Shown: one piece after another, positions 22,699 to 32,025 of the stretch
Layout of the letters: every line of letters starts with the position of its first letter
Numbering within the stretch: the stretch's first letter is position 1
NCBI RefSeq assembly: GCF_005484945.1
Contig: NZ_CP034035.1
Location: 2,170,001-2,234,000, forward strand
DNA: 64,000 bases
Direction: 5' to 3'
Source of the DNA: Brenneria rubrifaciens
GTDB lineage: Bacteria > Pseudomonadota > Gammaproteobacteria > Enterobacterales > Enterobacteriaceae
Program-made: the position numbers and the translations under genes
The notes under the pieces: model-generated
Database searches by the model: none
What the model was told of the DNA's origin: nothing
What the model saw: the letters and a program-made list of their open reading frames with translations, nothing else

Positions 22699-24462
22699 AT
22701 GACCCAAACATTTATCCCAGGCAAAGACGCCGCCCTGGAAGTTTCCATCGCCCGTTTTCAACGGCAGCTCCAAGACCTGGGGTTCAACATCGAAGAGGCC
22801 TCATGGCTGAATCCTGTGCCAAATGTCTGGTCAGTCCATATTCGCGATCGCGAATGTCCGCTCTGTTTTACCAATGGTAAAGGCGCCAGCAAGAAAGCCG
22901 CACTAGCCTCGGCACTAGGTGAGTACTTCGAGCGCCTGTCGACCAACTATTTTTTTGCCGATTTCTATCTTGGCAAAACTGTTGCCAACAGCGAGTTCGT
23001 TCATTATCCGAATGAAAAATGGTTTCCTGTTCCTGCGGATGACTCACTGCCTGAAGGCATTCTGGATGCTCGCCTGCGCAAATTCTACGATCCGGAGCAA
23101 GAACTGAGCGCCAGCGATCTGATCGACCTGCAATCCGGTAACCAGAAGCGCGGCATCTGCGCTCTACCGTTCACTCGTCAGTCCGATCAGCAAACCGTTT
23201 ATATTCCGATGAACATTATCGGCAATCTTTATGTTTCCAATGGTATGTCAGCCGGTAACACCGCCAATGAAGCCCGCGTTCAGGGGTTGTCAGAAGTGTT
23301 CGAGCGCAGTATCAAAAACCGCATTATTGCCGAATCCATCAGTCTGCCGGAAATTCCGCAAGACGTGTTGAACCGCTATCCGGGCGTCGTTGAAGCCATT
23401 GCCACGCTGGAAAAAGAAGGCTTCCCCATTTTCGCTTACGATGCGTCACTGGGCGGGAAATACCCAGTTATTTGCGTTGTGTTGTTTAACCCCGCCAACG
23501 GCACCTGTTTCGCCTCGTTCGGTGCGCACCCGGATTTTGGCGTGGCGCTTGAGCGTACCGTAACCGAGTTGTTGCAGGGACGCGGCCTGAAAGATCTGGA
23601 TGTTTTCACTCCGCCGACATTCGATGATGAAGAAGTTGCTGAACACGCGAATTTGGAAACCCACTTTATCGACTCAAGCGGTATGATCTCCTGGGACATG
23701 TTCAAAAAGCAAGCCGACTACGCGTTTGCCGACTGGAGCTTCAGCGGCACCACGGAAGAAGAATTCGCCACATTAATGGCGATATTCCAGCAGGAAGATA
23801 AAGAAGTTTATATTGCTGACTATGAACATCTGTCCGTTTACGCTTGCCGTATACTGGTTCCGGGCATGTCAGACATTTATCCCGCGGAAGACCTGCTGCT
23901 GGCGAATAACAGCATGGGCGCGCATCTGCGTGAAACGCTGCTTGCCCTGCCTGACAGCCATTGGGAAAAAGAAGACTATCTGGCGTTGATCCAACAGTTG
24001 GACGACGAAGGCCTTGATGACTTCACCCGCGTTCGCGAATTACTTGGTATCGCAACCGGTAAGGATAACGGTTGGTTCACGCTGCGTGTCGGTGAGTTGA
24101 AATCCATGTTGGCGCTGGCGGGAGGCGATCTGGAGCTGGCATTGAGCTGGACCGAGTGGACACAGGACTTTAATGATTCCGTGTTTACAGCACAACGCAG
24201 CAACTATTATCGTTGCCTGCAAACCCTCTTGCTGCTGGCGCTGGAGCCGGAGCGCGACCCCTCCGAATACTATGATGCGTTTGTCAAAATGTACGGACGT
24301 GAAACGGTCGATGCCGCCAGCGCCGCGATTTATGGTGAACAGTGCTTCCACGGACTTTTCGCGGTGGATGCTGACTTCAGCGCCCTGCCTGCGCATCAGT
24401 CTCTGCTGGCGGCTTACGAAAAGCTGCAACAGGCTAAACGCCGGCACTGGCAGAAAAACTGA
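22699..24462 (+). CDS. ycaO: YcaO cyclodehydratase-type protein
   Basis: YcaO-domain proteins are ATP-dependent enzymes that phosphorylate amide backbones, in other contexts making azolines or thioamides. E. coli YcaO has been linked to ribosomal protein S12 beta-methylthiolation with RimO. This 587-residue product matches E. coli YcaO along its whole length: GALGEYFERLSTNYFF-like ATP-binding glutamates (SALGEYFERLS near residue 75), NGMSAGNTANEARVQGLSE, and a TPR-like C-terminal third. GTG at 22690 is also in frame; ATG at 22699 is chosen because it gives the conserved MTQTFIPGKDAA. It stands alone, upstream of focA as in E. coli, with its own terminator. Confidence 0.93.
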   Translation: MTQTFIPGKDAALEVSIARFQRQLQDLGFNIEEASWLNPVPNVWSVHIRDRECPLCFTNGKGASKKAALASALGEYFERLSTNYFFADFYLGKTVANSEFVHYPNEKWFPVPADDSLPEGILDARLRKFYDPEQELSASDLIDLQSGNQKRGICALPFTRQSDQQTVYIPMNIIGNLYVSNGMSAGNTANEARVQGLSEVFERSIKNRIIAESISLPEIPQDVLNRYPGVVEAIATLEKEGFPIFAYDASLGGKYPVICVVLFNPANGTCFASFGAHPDFGVALERTVTELLQGRGLKDLDVFTPPTFDDEEVAEHANLETHFIDSSGMISWDMFKKQADYAFADWSFSGTTEEEFATLMAIFQQEDKEVYIADYEHLSVYACRILVPGMSDIYPAEDLLLANNSMGAHLRETLLALPDSHWEKEDYLALIQQLDDEGLDDFTRVRELLGIATGKDNGWFTLRVGELKSMLALAGGDLELALSWTEWTQDFNDSVFTAQRSNYYRCLQTLLLLALEPERDPSEYYDAFVKMYGRETVDAASAAIYGEQCFHGLFAVDADFSALPAHQSLLAAYEKLQQAKRRHWQKN

Positions 24463-24558
24463 TACCGCTTTTGACGGCAGAAAATAACGAGGACGGTGTA
24501 CATAAGCATTCCGTAGACCTCTTTTTAACCCGCCGATTTTTCTCAATAAAATTTTTGT

Positions 24559-24589
24559 AATAGCCCTTATTTATGTAAGGGCTATTTTA
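24559..24589 (+). terminator. ycaO terminator
   Basis: AATAGCCCTTA and TAAGGGCTATT pair around TTTATG and are followed by TTATC. It separates ycaO from the focA promoter region. Confidence 0.85.
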
Positions 24590-24929
24590 TCGCAGAGAAA
24601 TATTTCTCTGCGGATGGAGCATTATTAAATACGTGTTGTTACTGAATGGTGAATATTCAATTAAATTACTTCATGCAAGCGGTACTTAAATTACACAAAG
24701 CATGATATTAATTAACGCCAGATTTATGTGTCATCGACCTTAAATTCAAATCTTATTGCAAAGATTAAACTATTTTTTCTCATTAAAAATCATGATATTA
24801 CACGCAAAAAACCTTCATTTTGCTTTGCTTTAACACTGGCTAGTTTCGCGCAATATGATCCACGTCAAATTCTGCCGTATATTGCTTTGTTAATATCACT
24901 ATGCTAATAATTTTCAAGAGAGAGTTAGT
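24590..24929 (+). promoter_or_regulatory. focA-pfl upstream regulatory region
   Basis: This 340-base AT-rich region has no gene. In E. coli the corresponding region carries several promoters and binding sites for FNR, ArcA and IHF. Here one FNR-like site (24855-24868) can be read directly. A GAGAGAG ribosome site lies just before the focA GTG start. Individual promoters were not resolved. Confidence 0.55.
24855..24868 (+). promoter_or_regulatory. Candidate FNR box upstream of focA
   Basis: ATGAT-CCAC-GTCAA fits the FNR consensus TTGAT-N4-ATCAA at 8 of 10 positions. Its centre lies about 68 bases before the focA start, which would place a transcript start near 24903 if FNR acts at -41.5. FNR activation of focA-pflB under anaerobiosis is well established in E. 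coli; this site is inferred by position and sequence. Confidence 0.6.
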
Positions 24930-25787
24930 GTGAAAGCTGACAACCCCTTTACGCTATTACTACCGGCCGCGATGGCAAAAGTTGCCGAAGATGCCGGCGT
25001 TTATAAAGCAACAAAACAACCGTGGACAACCTTTTATTTGGCAATTACCGCTGGCGTTTTCATTTCAATTGCCTTTGTTTTTTATATTACCTCTACCACC
25101 GGCACTTCGACGATACCATTTGGTATAGCCAAATTGATCGGTGGTATATGTTTCTCGTTGGGGTTAATGCTGGTTGTCGTTTGTGGCGCGGATTTATTCA
25201 CCTCTACCGTATTGATTGTCATTGCCAAAGCAAGTGGACGTATTACCTGGAAGCAACTGGCCTACAATTGGGCCAATGTTTACATCGGAAACTTGGTGGG
25301 CGCCTTGTTTTTTGTCGCCCTTATTTGGTTCTCTGGCGAGCACATGGTCGCTAACGGCGCATGGGGGCTCAACGTCCTGCAAACTGCTGAACACAAGCTT
25401 GAGCACTCGTTCGTCGAAGCGCTGAGCCTGGGGATTTTGGCAAACCTAATGGTCTGTCTGGCCGTGTGGATGAGCTATTCGGGCCGTACTCTCACTGACA
25501 AAATGTTTGCGATGATTTTACCCGTCGCTATGTTCGTCGCCAGCGGTTTTGAGCACAGCATCGCGAATATGTTCATGATTCCCATGGGGATCGTCATCAA
25601 AAATTTCGCGGCGCCGGAATTCTGGAACGCCATCGGTATGGTGCCGTCTCAGTTTGAGCATTTAACCGTCAGCCACTTCATTACCGATAACCTGATCCCT
25701 GTTACGATCGGGAACATCATCGGTGGTGGTTTATTGGTAGGCTTAACATACTGGGTAATTTATTTGCGCGGTGGAGTCAAGCACTAA
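24930..25787 (+). CDS. focA: Formate channel FocA
   Basis: FocA is a pentameric inner-membrane formate/nitrite-family channel that exports, and at low pH imports, formate made by PflB. The 285-residue protein has the six-helix FNT fold: the first helix region LAITAGVFISIAFVFYIT, the GADLFTSTVL loop and GNLVGA segment that line the pore, and the conserved gating histidine in SGFEHSIANMF (near residue 209). The start is GTG, as in E. coli, preceded by GAGAGAGTTAGT. pflB follows after 57 bases. Confidence 0.97.
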   Translation: MKADNPFTLLLPAAMAKVAEDAGVYKATKQPWTTFYLAITAGVFISIAFVFYITSTTGTSTIPFGIAKLIGGICFSLGLMLVVVCGADLFTSTVLIVIAKASGRITWKQLAYNWANVYIGNLVGALFFVALIWFSGEHMVANGAWGLNVLQTAEHKLEHSFVEALSLGILANLMVCLAVWMSYSGRTLTDKMFAMILPVAMFVASGFEHSIANMFMIPMGIVIKNFAAPEFWNAIGMVPSQFEHLTVSHFITDNLIPVTIGNIIGGGLLVGLTYWVIYLRGGVKH

Positions 25788-25844
25788 GGTGCTATCAGCC
25801 GCAACGTCGGGTTCTAAAAAATCCATACAAAAGGTAGGTGTAAA

Positions 25845-28127
25845 ATGACCGATCTGAATGAAAAACTGGCTAATGCGTGGGAAGGTTTCAGCAAAGGTGA
25901 ATGGCAGGATGAAGTCAACGTTCGTGACTTCATTCAGAAAAACTACACACCGTATGAAGGTGACGAATCCTTTCTGGCCGGCGCAACCAAAGCAACCACA
26001 GCGCTGTGGGACAGCGTGATGGAAGGCATCAAACAGGAAAACCGCACACATGCGCCTGTTGATTTTGACACCCACGTCGCTTCCACCATCGTTTCTCACG
26101 ATGCAGGCTACATCAACAAAGGCCTGGAAAAAATCGTTGGTTTACAAACTGAAGCTCCTCTGAAACGCGCACTGATTCCATTCGGTGGCATCAAAATGGT
26201 TGAAGGCTCCTGTAAGGTTTATGGCCGTGAGCTGGACCCTCAGTTGAAAAAAGTCTTCACTGAATACCGTAAAACACACAACCAGGGCGTGTTTGATGTT
26301 TACACCCCTGACATCCTGCGTTGCCGTAAATCAGGAATTCTGACTGGTCTGCCAGATGCATATGGCCGCGGTCGCATCATCGGTGACTACCGTCGTGTAG
26401 CACTGTACGGTATCGACTATCTGATGAAAGACAAGTTCGCCCAGTTCACCTCTCTGCAATCCAAACTGGAAAACGGTGAAGATCTTGAAGCCACTATCCG
26501 TCTGCGTGAAGAAATCGCCGATCAGCATCATGCGCTAAGCCAGATCAAAGAAATGGCAGCCAAATACGGTTGTGACATTTCCGGCCCGGCCACCACTGCG
26601 CAAGAAGCGGTACAGTGGACTTACTTCGGCTACCTGGCCGCGGTTAAATCGCAGAACGGCGCCGCTATGTCCTTCGGTCGTGTCTCCACTTTCCTGGACA
26701 TCTATTTCGAACGCGATCTCAAAGCCGGTAAAATCACTGAAGAAGACGCTCAGGAACTGATTGACCATCTGGTTATGAAACTGCGTATGGTTCGTTTCCT
26801 GCGCACACCTGAATATGATGAACTGTTCTCCGGCGACCCGATATGGGCAACCGAATCTCTTGCCGGTATGGGTCTGGACGGTCGTACGCTGGTAACTAAA
26901 AACAGCTTCCGTTTCCTGAACACCCTGTACACCATGGGGCCGTCTCCAGAGCCGAACATGACCATTCTGTGGTCAGAAAAACTGCCGCTGAGCTTTAAAA
27001 AATACGCGGCGAAAGTGTCCATCGATACCTCTTCTCTGCAATATGAGAATGATGATTTGATGCGTCCTGATTTCAGCAACGATGACTATGCCATTGCCTG
27101 TTGCGTCAGCCCAATGATTGTCGGTAAGCAGATGCAGTTCTTCGGCGCCCGTGCAAACCTGGCGAAAACCATGCTGTATGCCATCAATGGCGGCGTGGAC
27201 GAAAAACTGAAAATGCAGGTTGGCCCGAAATCCAATCCGATCAAAAGCGATGTTCTGGAATTTAATGAAGTGATGGAACGTATGGATCACTTTATGGATT
27301 GGCTGGCAAAACAGTACGTCACCGCGCTGAACATCATTCACTACATGCATGATAAGTACAGCTACGAAGCATCATTGATGGCGCTGCATGACCGTGACGT
27401 CTACCGTACCATGGCGTGTGGTATCGCCGGTCTGTCTGTTGCCGCCGACTCTCTGTCCGCGATTAAATACGCCAAAGTCAAACCCATTCGTGACGAAGAC
27501 GGCCTGGCTGTAGACTTTGATATCGAAGGCGAATACCCGCAGTTCGGTAACAACGACGCACGCGTCGACGAACTGGCTTGCGATCTGGTTGAACGTTTCA
27601 TGAAGAAAATTCAGAAACTGACGACTTACCGTGGAGCGACGCCGACTCAGTCTGTTCTGACCATCACCTCTAACGTGGTATATGGTAAGAAAACAGGTAA
27701 CACACCAGACGGACGTCGCGCTGGTGCGCCATTCGGTCCCGGTGCCAACCCGATGCACGGTCGTGACCAGAAAGGCGCCGTAGCTTCTCTGACCTCCGTT
27801 GCCAAACTGCCGTTCGCCTATGCGAAAGATGGTATTTCCTACACCTTCTCTATCGTGCCGAACGCACTGGGTAAAGATGACGACGTTCGTAAAGCTAACC
27901 TGGCTGGCCTGATGGATGGTTACTTCCACCACGAAACCAGCATTGAAGGCGGTCAGCACCTGAACGTTAACGTGATGAATCGTGAAATGCTGCTTGATGC
28001 CATGGAAAACCCGGAGAAATATCCGCAGTTGACCATCCGCGTATCGGGTTATGCAGTGCGTTTCAACTCACTGACCAAAGAACAACAGCAAGACGTAATT
28101 ACTCGTACCTTTACTCAGTCAATGTAA
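25845..28127 (+). CDS. pflB: Pyruvate formate-lyase
   Basis: PflB cleaves pyruvate with CoA to acetyl-CoA and formate without oxygen. The 760-residue glycyl-radical enzyme has the adjacent catalytic cysteines of IACCVSPM (about 419-420 counting Met) and the radical glycine Gly735 in RVSGYAVRF, 25 residues from the end. Length and sequence match E. coli PflB. An AAAAGGTAGGTG ribosome site precedes the start. It is co-transcribed with focA, whose product exports the formate, and is activated by PflA encoded downstream. Confidence 0.99.
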   Translation: MTDLNEKLANAWEGFSKGEWQDEVNVRDFIQKNYTPYEGDESFLAGATKATTALWDSVMEGIKQENRTHAPVDFDTHVASTIVSHDAGYINKGLEKIVGLQTEAPLKRALIPFGGIKMVEGSCKVYGRELDPQLKKVFTEYRKTHNQGVFDVYTPDILRCRKSGILTGLPDAYGRGRIIGDYRRVALYGIDYLMKDKFAQFTSLQSKLENGEDLEATIRLREEIADQHHALSQIKEMAAKYGCDISGPATTAQEAVQWTYFGYLAAVKSQNGAAMSFGRVSTFLDIYFERDLKAGKITEEDAQELIDHLVMKLRMVRFLRTPEYDELFSGDPIWATESLAGMGLDGRTLVTKNSFRFLNTLYTMGPSPEPNMTILWSEKLPLSFKKYAAKVSIDTSSLQYENDDLMRPDFSNDDYAIACCVSPMIVGKQMQFFGARANLAKTMLYAINGGVDEKLKMQVGPKSNPIKSDVLEFNEVMERMDHFMDWLAKQYVTALNIIHYMHDKYSYEASLMALHDRDVYRTMACGIAGLSVAADSLSAIKYAKVKPIRDEDGLAVDFDIEGEYPQFGNNDARVDELACDLVERFMKKIQKLTTYRGATPTQSVLTITSNVVYGKKTGNTPDGRRAGAPFGPGANPMHGRDQKGAVASLTSVAKLPFAYAKDGISYTFSIVPNALGKDDDVRKANLAGLMDGYFHHETSIEGGQHLNVNVMNREMLLDAMENPEKYPQLTIRVSGYAVRFNSLTKEQQQDVITRTFTQSM

Positions 28128-28156
28128 TTTCCATGGCTGTCTGAAAGGGCGTAAAA

Positions 28157-28187
28157 TAAAGGCTCCACGACTGTGGGGCCTTTTTCT
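28157..28187 (+). terminator. pflB terminator
   Basis: AAAGGCTCCAC and GTGGGGCCTTT form a stem with one mismatch, followed by a T tract (TTTTTCTC). It lies 30 bases after pflB, so pflA is at least partly transcribed separately. Confidence 0.8.
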
Positions 28188-28479
28188 CACCTCATGGGTT
28201 ATGCCTTTACGTATTAAACCGGTAGCAACCCTGTTTATTGTAGCGATAACCGCAGTATGCAGACAGCCTCGTTAACCTTACAATATTAACCTGTTTTGCC
28301 AGCCCGCTATGCGCCCTATCGCAGCGGCCGCGTGGATGGCTTGCAAAACTGATTCGACGCAGCATCTGGTCAACGGGCGTGCCGCGGTCAGGCATTTCTG
28401 ACAGGTCGTTCGTCCGGCTTATTATGACTGTGCTCATAAAGACCGCTCTTGATCGGTCAAACTTGGAGAAAACCTTGCA
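28188..28479 (+). promoter_or_regulatory. pflA upstream region with two palindromes
   Basis: No gene is seen between the pflB terminator and pflA. Close to the start are two inverted repeats: TTATGA-N6-TCATAA (28422-28439) and GACCG-N8-CGGTC (28441-28458). An ACTTGGAGAAAACC ribosome site follows. The palindromes may be an operator pair for a separate pflA promoter; no regulator can be named. Confidence 0.45.
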
Positions 28480-29220
28480 ATGTCAATAATCGGTCGCATC
28501 CACTCCTTTGAATCCTGCGGTACTGTTGATGGTCCGGGTATTCGCTTCATCGTCTTCTTTCAAGGCTGCCTGATGCGTTGTCTGTATTGTCATAATCGGG
28601 ATACCTGGGATACGCACAGCGGCAAAGAGATTACCGTTGAAGAATTGATGAAAGAAGTCGTGACCTATCGGCATTTTATGAATGCGTCAGGCGGTGGCGT
28701 GACGGCTTCGGGTGGAGAAGCGATCCTACAAGCGGAATTCGTACGCGACTGGTTCCGCGCCTGCCGGAAAGAAGGGATTAATACCTGTCTGGATACGAAT
28801 GGCTTTGTACGTCGTTATGATCCGGTCATTGATGAATTGCTGGACGTCAGCGATATTGTCATGCTTGATCTGAAACAGATGAACGACGACATTCACCAAA
28901 ATCTGGTGGGCGTATCAAACCATCGGACACTGGATTTCGCCCGTTATCTGGCAAAGCGTAATCAAAGAACCTGGATTCGCTATGTCGTTGTACCTGGCTG
29001 GTCAGATGATGACAAATCCGCGCATATGCTGGGTGAGTTTACACAAGATATGCCGAATATCGAGAAAATCGAGTTACTGCCCTATCACGAACTCGGCAAA
29101 CACAAATGGATAGCGATGGGCGAGGAATACATGCTGGATGGTGTTAAACCACCCAAGTCCGAAACCATGGATCGCATCAAGTCAATTCTGGAAGGGTATG
29201 GGCATAAGGTCATGTATTGA
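28480..29220 (+). CDS. pflA: Pyruvate formate-lyase 1-activating enzyme
   Basis: PflA is a radical SAM enzyme that abstracts hydrogen from the PflB glycine to create the catalytic radical. The 4Fe-4S-binding CxxxCxxC motif is present as CLMRCLYC near residue 30, followed by the SAM-binding GGE-type segment (ASGGEAIL, near 79). It is 246 residues, as in E. coli. The gene follows pflB by 352 bases. It converges on the hyuA-like gene, with only 13 bases between the two stops. Confidence 0.98.
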   Translation: MSIIGRIHSFESCGTVDGPGIRFIVFFQGCLMRCLYCHNRDTWDTHSGKEITVEELMKEVVTYRHFMNASGGGVTASGGEAILQAEFVRDWFRACRKEGINTCLDTNGFVRRYDPVIDELLDVSDIVMLDLKQMNDDIHQNLVGVSNHRTLDFARYLAKRNQRTWIRYVVVPGWSDDDKSAHMLGEFTQDMPNIEKIELLPYHELGKHKWIAMGEEYMLDGVKPPKSETMDRIKSILEGYGHKVMY

Positions 29221-29233
29221 TGCACCAACGGGG

Positions 29234-30841
29234 TCACCGCCCATCGTCCCCGCCGGGCTGATGGGCAATGCGTTGTGCCAACTGCCCGGCTGCTTTTATC
29301 TTCACCTGCACCGCGTTCCCCGGCAAATAAGCCAGAGGAATCTCCTGATAATCGATAATCGCCACGCTACCTGGCACCGCACCGCTTTCTTCTGCCAGCG
29401 CAATGGCCTGTTGATATAACGCATCCCTGATGCCATCCCGCTCACCATCGGGCATTCTGATCACTTTATCGATCTGAGTGCCAACCTGTCCGAGCGCCAC
29501 CCCGATCGCATTCGCCACATCAAAATGCTGTGGCCGAACCACCTGGCTGGTGCCGCATAGCGTATCCGGCAACAGAATACTGCCACCCCCGACTAAGATC
29601 GCAGGCACCGGAGCACCCGATGATTTCATACGATCGATCGCATTCTCAACCTGCTCAATCATTTTCGCATACGCTTTCCGGCAGAGTTCCTTATCTAGTT
29701 CGGGAAGCGCCTCGGTCAGTTCGGGTATCCACCGGCTGGCATCCAATTGCAATATGACGTCGCTCAGCGTCAATGTCTCGCCACCGAAACTGATACTTTC
29801 CTGTAGCAATCGATAACCCACGCTGTCCGGGCCTAGTTCGATATCACCCTCGTTACTTTGACGTACACAGGTTCCTCCGCCAATACCGATGGACACAATA
29901 TCCGGCATACGGAAATGAGTGCGCACATCACCCACGTCGACCGCAATGGCCGACTCACGCGGAAAACCATTGACCAACACGCCGATATCCGTTGTCGTAC
30001 CGCCGACATCAATGACTAGTGCATTATCCAGCCCGGACAAATGGCAGGCGCCTCGAACTGAGTTGGTCGGCCCACAGGTCAAGGTCAGAATGGGATATTG
30101 TTTCACCGTCTCTTCGGACATCAAGGTGCCATCATTTTGTCCAAAAAATGGCGTGGCTTGAATTCCATGATATGAGAGCGCCTGTGTAAAACCTTGCACA
30201 AAGCGGCGGGCCGTACTCTGTAACGAGGCGTTGAGGATCGTCGCATTCTCTCTTTCCAGCAGGCCGATACTTCCAATGCGGTGAGACAACGACAGCGAAA
30301 CATCAGGTAAAGCCGCCTTGACCCAGCTTGCAACCTGCTGTTCTTGAGCATTGTTCACGGGAGAAAATACGCCACATATGGCGATACACGCCACCTGCCC
30401 GCGCATTTTGTCACAGGCGGCCATCACTTCTTCATACTGGACGCCATGAATCTCTCTGCCATCAAATTCGTAACCGCCGTGAAGCTGATAGAAGTGCGAA
30501 CCAAACGTCTGGCGCCATTCATCACTCCAGCCAAACAGCGGTGGAATGCTGTCACTGCTTGGTAGACTCAATCTCAACAGCCCGACGCGATCCAACCCTT
30601 TTCGCTCGACGATCGCATTGGTACATTGGGTTGTCCCCAACATCGCATAGTGAATTTGTTCTGGATGGATGCCTGACTGCATCAGGACATGTTCGATAAC
30701 CTGCTCAATACCACTATAGATATCATCGCTGGTAGGAAACTTTGCCGTCGCTACACACTGAAGATTCGAGTCCAGAATCGCCGCATCGGTGTTAGTGCCC
30801 CCCACATCAATACCGAGGCGATAATCGATTTTTCTTAACAT
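29234..30841 (-). CDS. HyuA-type hydantoinase/oxoprolinase family protein
   Basis: This 535-residue protein belongs to the ATP-dependent hydantoinase A/oxoprolinase family, which opens cyclic amides such as N-methylhydantoin or 5-oxoproline. It has the actin-like ATP-binding signatures GIDVGGTNTDAAI near residue 10 and ALVIDVGGTTTDIGVL in the middle, then a C-terminal glycine-rich phosphate loop ILVGGGSILLPD. The frame is open to 30901, but AGGAAAGAAAG precedes the ATG at 30841 and the conserved start follows it. No HyuB-type partner subunit is encoded nearby. It is third in an operon after the NCS1 permease and DUF917 genes, so it probably acts on the compound imported. The substrate is unknown. 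Confidence 0.86.
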   Translation of the reverse strand: MLRKIDYRLGIDVGGTNTDAAILDSNLQCVATAKFPTSDDIYSGIEQVIEHVLMQSGIHPEQIHYAMLGTTQCTNAIVERKGLDRVGLLRLSLPSSDSIPPLFGWSDEWRQTFGSHFYQLHGGYEFDGREIHGVQYEEVMAACDKMRGQVACIAICGVFSPVNNAQEQQVASWVKAALPDVSLSLSHRIGSIGLLERENATILNASLQSTARRFVQGFTQALSYHGIQATPFFGQNDGTLMSEETVKQYPILTLTCGPTNSVRGACHLSGLDNALVIDVGGTTTDIGVLVNGFPRESAIAVDVGDVRTHFRMPDIVSIGIGGGTCVRQSNEGDIELGPDSVGYRLLQESISFGGETLTLSDVILQLDASRWIPELTEALPELDKELCRKAYAKMIEQVENAIDRMKSSGAPVPAILVGGGSILLPDTLCGTSQVVRPQHFDVANAIGVALGQVGTQIDKVIRMPDGERDGIRDALYQQAIALAEESGAVPGSVAIIDYQEIPLAYLPGNAVQVKIKAAGQLAQRIAHQPGGDDGR

Positions 30842-30869
30842 TCTTTCTTTCCTCGGAAGGGGGATAACC

Positions 30870-31979
30870 TCAGCGACTCGCAAGCTGTTCAATCGGCACA
30901 AAATCTACCGGATAGCCGAAATAGCCAGGCCCGGCAACGTCCAGCCCTTTAGGGGTACGCCACTTCTCATTGCACGGATAGGCAATGACGTTGACCCGCT
31001 GACCGTAGCGTAGCTGTTCGGTGATAATCGGTCGCCCCGATTCACTATCCAGTATAGAGATCAAATCGGGTACCACTGCCAGCAGATTATCCTGCGTCGG
31101 CGCGTGGTTTTCAGAAGATCGATAAGCCAGCAACAGTTCGTTCTGGAAAAGAACAGTAAACAACTCGCCTTTGAAACTTCCCATTCCCTCCAGCAAGACT
31201 TTTCCTCGCGCAAAGCCGCCGGTCGTGCGACGTTCCATATCCACAACTTTACCGGCAGCAATAACATGTGCATTGAGGACGGACTGTAAGGCTTGAATAG
31301 GATTGCTGCCTGACTGACATGCCAGGCGAAGGATTCGGCCAATATTCTGGGCCAGCGAAAGCGTTCCCTTAATTGCACTTTGCTTCAGTTGATGGCCACG
31401 TAAAGGGTAGTCGCACATGGCGCAGGCGGCGCCCATCTGTTCCGTAATGGCTCTGGACAAGCGTTCCGACCAGATGCCGTCAATAGGATTCAGGATAACC
31501 GAATTGCCTTTTTCATCGGCCAGCGTATTAGGCGCCGACGTGAGGCCATCCAGAAAAAAAGTCACCATCTGCGCCTCAGGAAACGCTCTGCCCATGGCAT
31601 CGCAATCCACTACGGGCAACCCTTTTTGCGCCGCGACGATAAAAGGAATCAATGAATTGATACCGCCGACTTCAATGGGGAATGTTGCGAAAATAGACTG
31701 CCCAAGCACGCTCTCCATTGCGTCAAATGCTGATACAAACTGCCCTGCCGACATGATCTTCTCGACAACAACGGTTGTCGCCCCAATCATACTGCATGGG
31801 ATCAACAAGTTATCATCTTCAATATCATCCAGATTGAGGATAGGAATGGGGCTTGTCTGTTGTAAAACCTGTTTTACCATCAAAGAACCGATATAGGGAT
31901 CTCCCCCACCGCCAGTACCTAATACCGCAGCGCCTAGGGCAATATCATCAATCGTACTGGCATCAATATAACGGACCAT
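30870..31979 (-). CDS. DUF917 family protein (S-methylthiohydantoin desulfurase-like)
   Basis: The 369-residue protein is recognised as DUF917, a family named after an S-methylthiohydantoin desulfurase and often encoded beside HyuA-type proteins. It begins with a short helix and the glycine-rich GTGGGGDPYIG (residues 21-31). It then has EVGGINSLIPF, VDCDAMGRAFPEAQM and, near the C terminus, LDVAGPGYFGYPVDF. These are the usual DUF917 landmarks. No signal peptide or membrane segment is visible. It lies 28 bases upstream of the HyuA-type gene and 46 downstream of the permease. Whether it acts on a thiohydantoin or another cyclic nitrogen compound cannot be told from the sequence. Confidence 0.85.
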   Translation of the reverse strand: MVRYIDASTIDDIALGAAVLGTGGGGDPYIGSLMVKQVLQQTSPIPILNLDDIEDDNLLIPCSMIGATTVVVEKIMSAGQFVSAFDAMESVLGQSIFATFPIEVGGINSLIPFIVAAQKGLPVVDCDAMGRAFPEAQMVTFFLDGLTSAPNTLADEKGNSVILNPIDGIWSERLSRAITEQMGAACAMCDYPLRGHQLKQSAIKGTLSLAQNIGRILRLACQSGSNPIQALQSVLNAHVIAAGKVVDMERRTTGGFARGKVLLEGMGSFKGELFTVLFQNELLLAYRSSENHAPTQDNLLAVVPDLISILDSESGRPIITEQLRYGQRVNVIAYPCNEKWRTPKGLDVAGPGYFGYPVDFVPIEQLASR

Positions 31980-32025
31980 AATTTATCCAGGGCCACGTCC
32001 GCCCACTAATGGGCAAGAGACGCGA

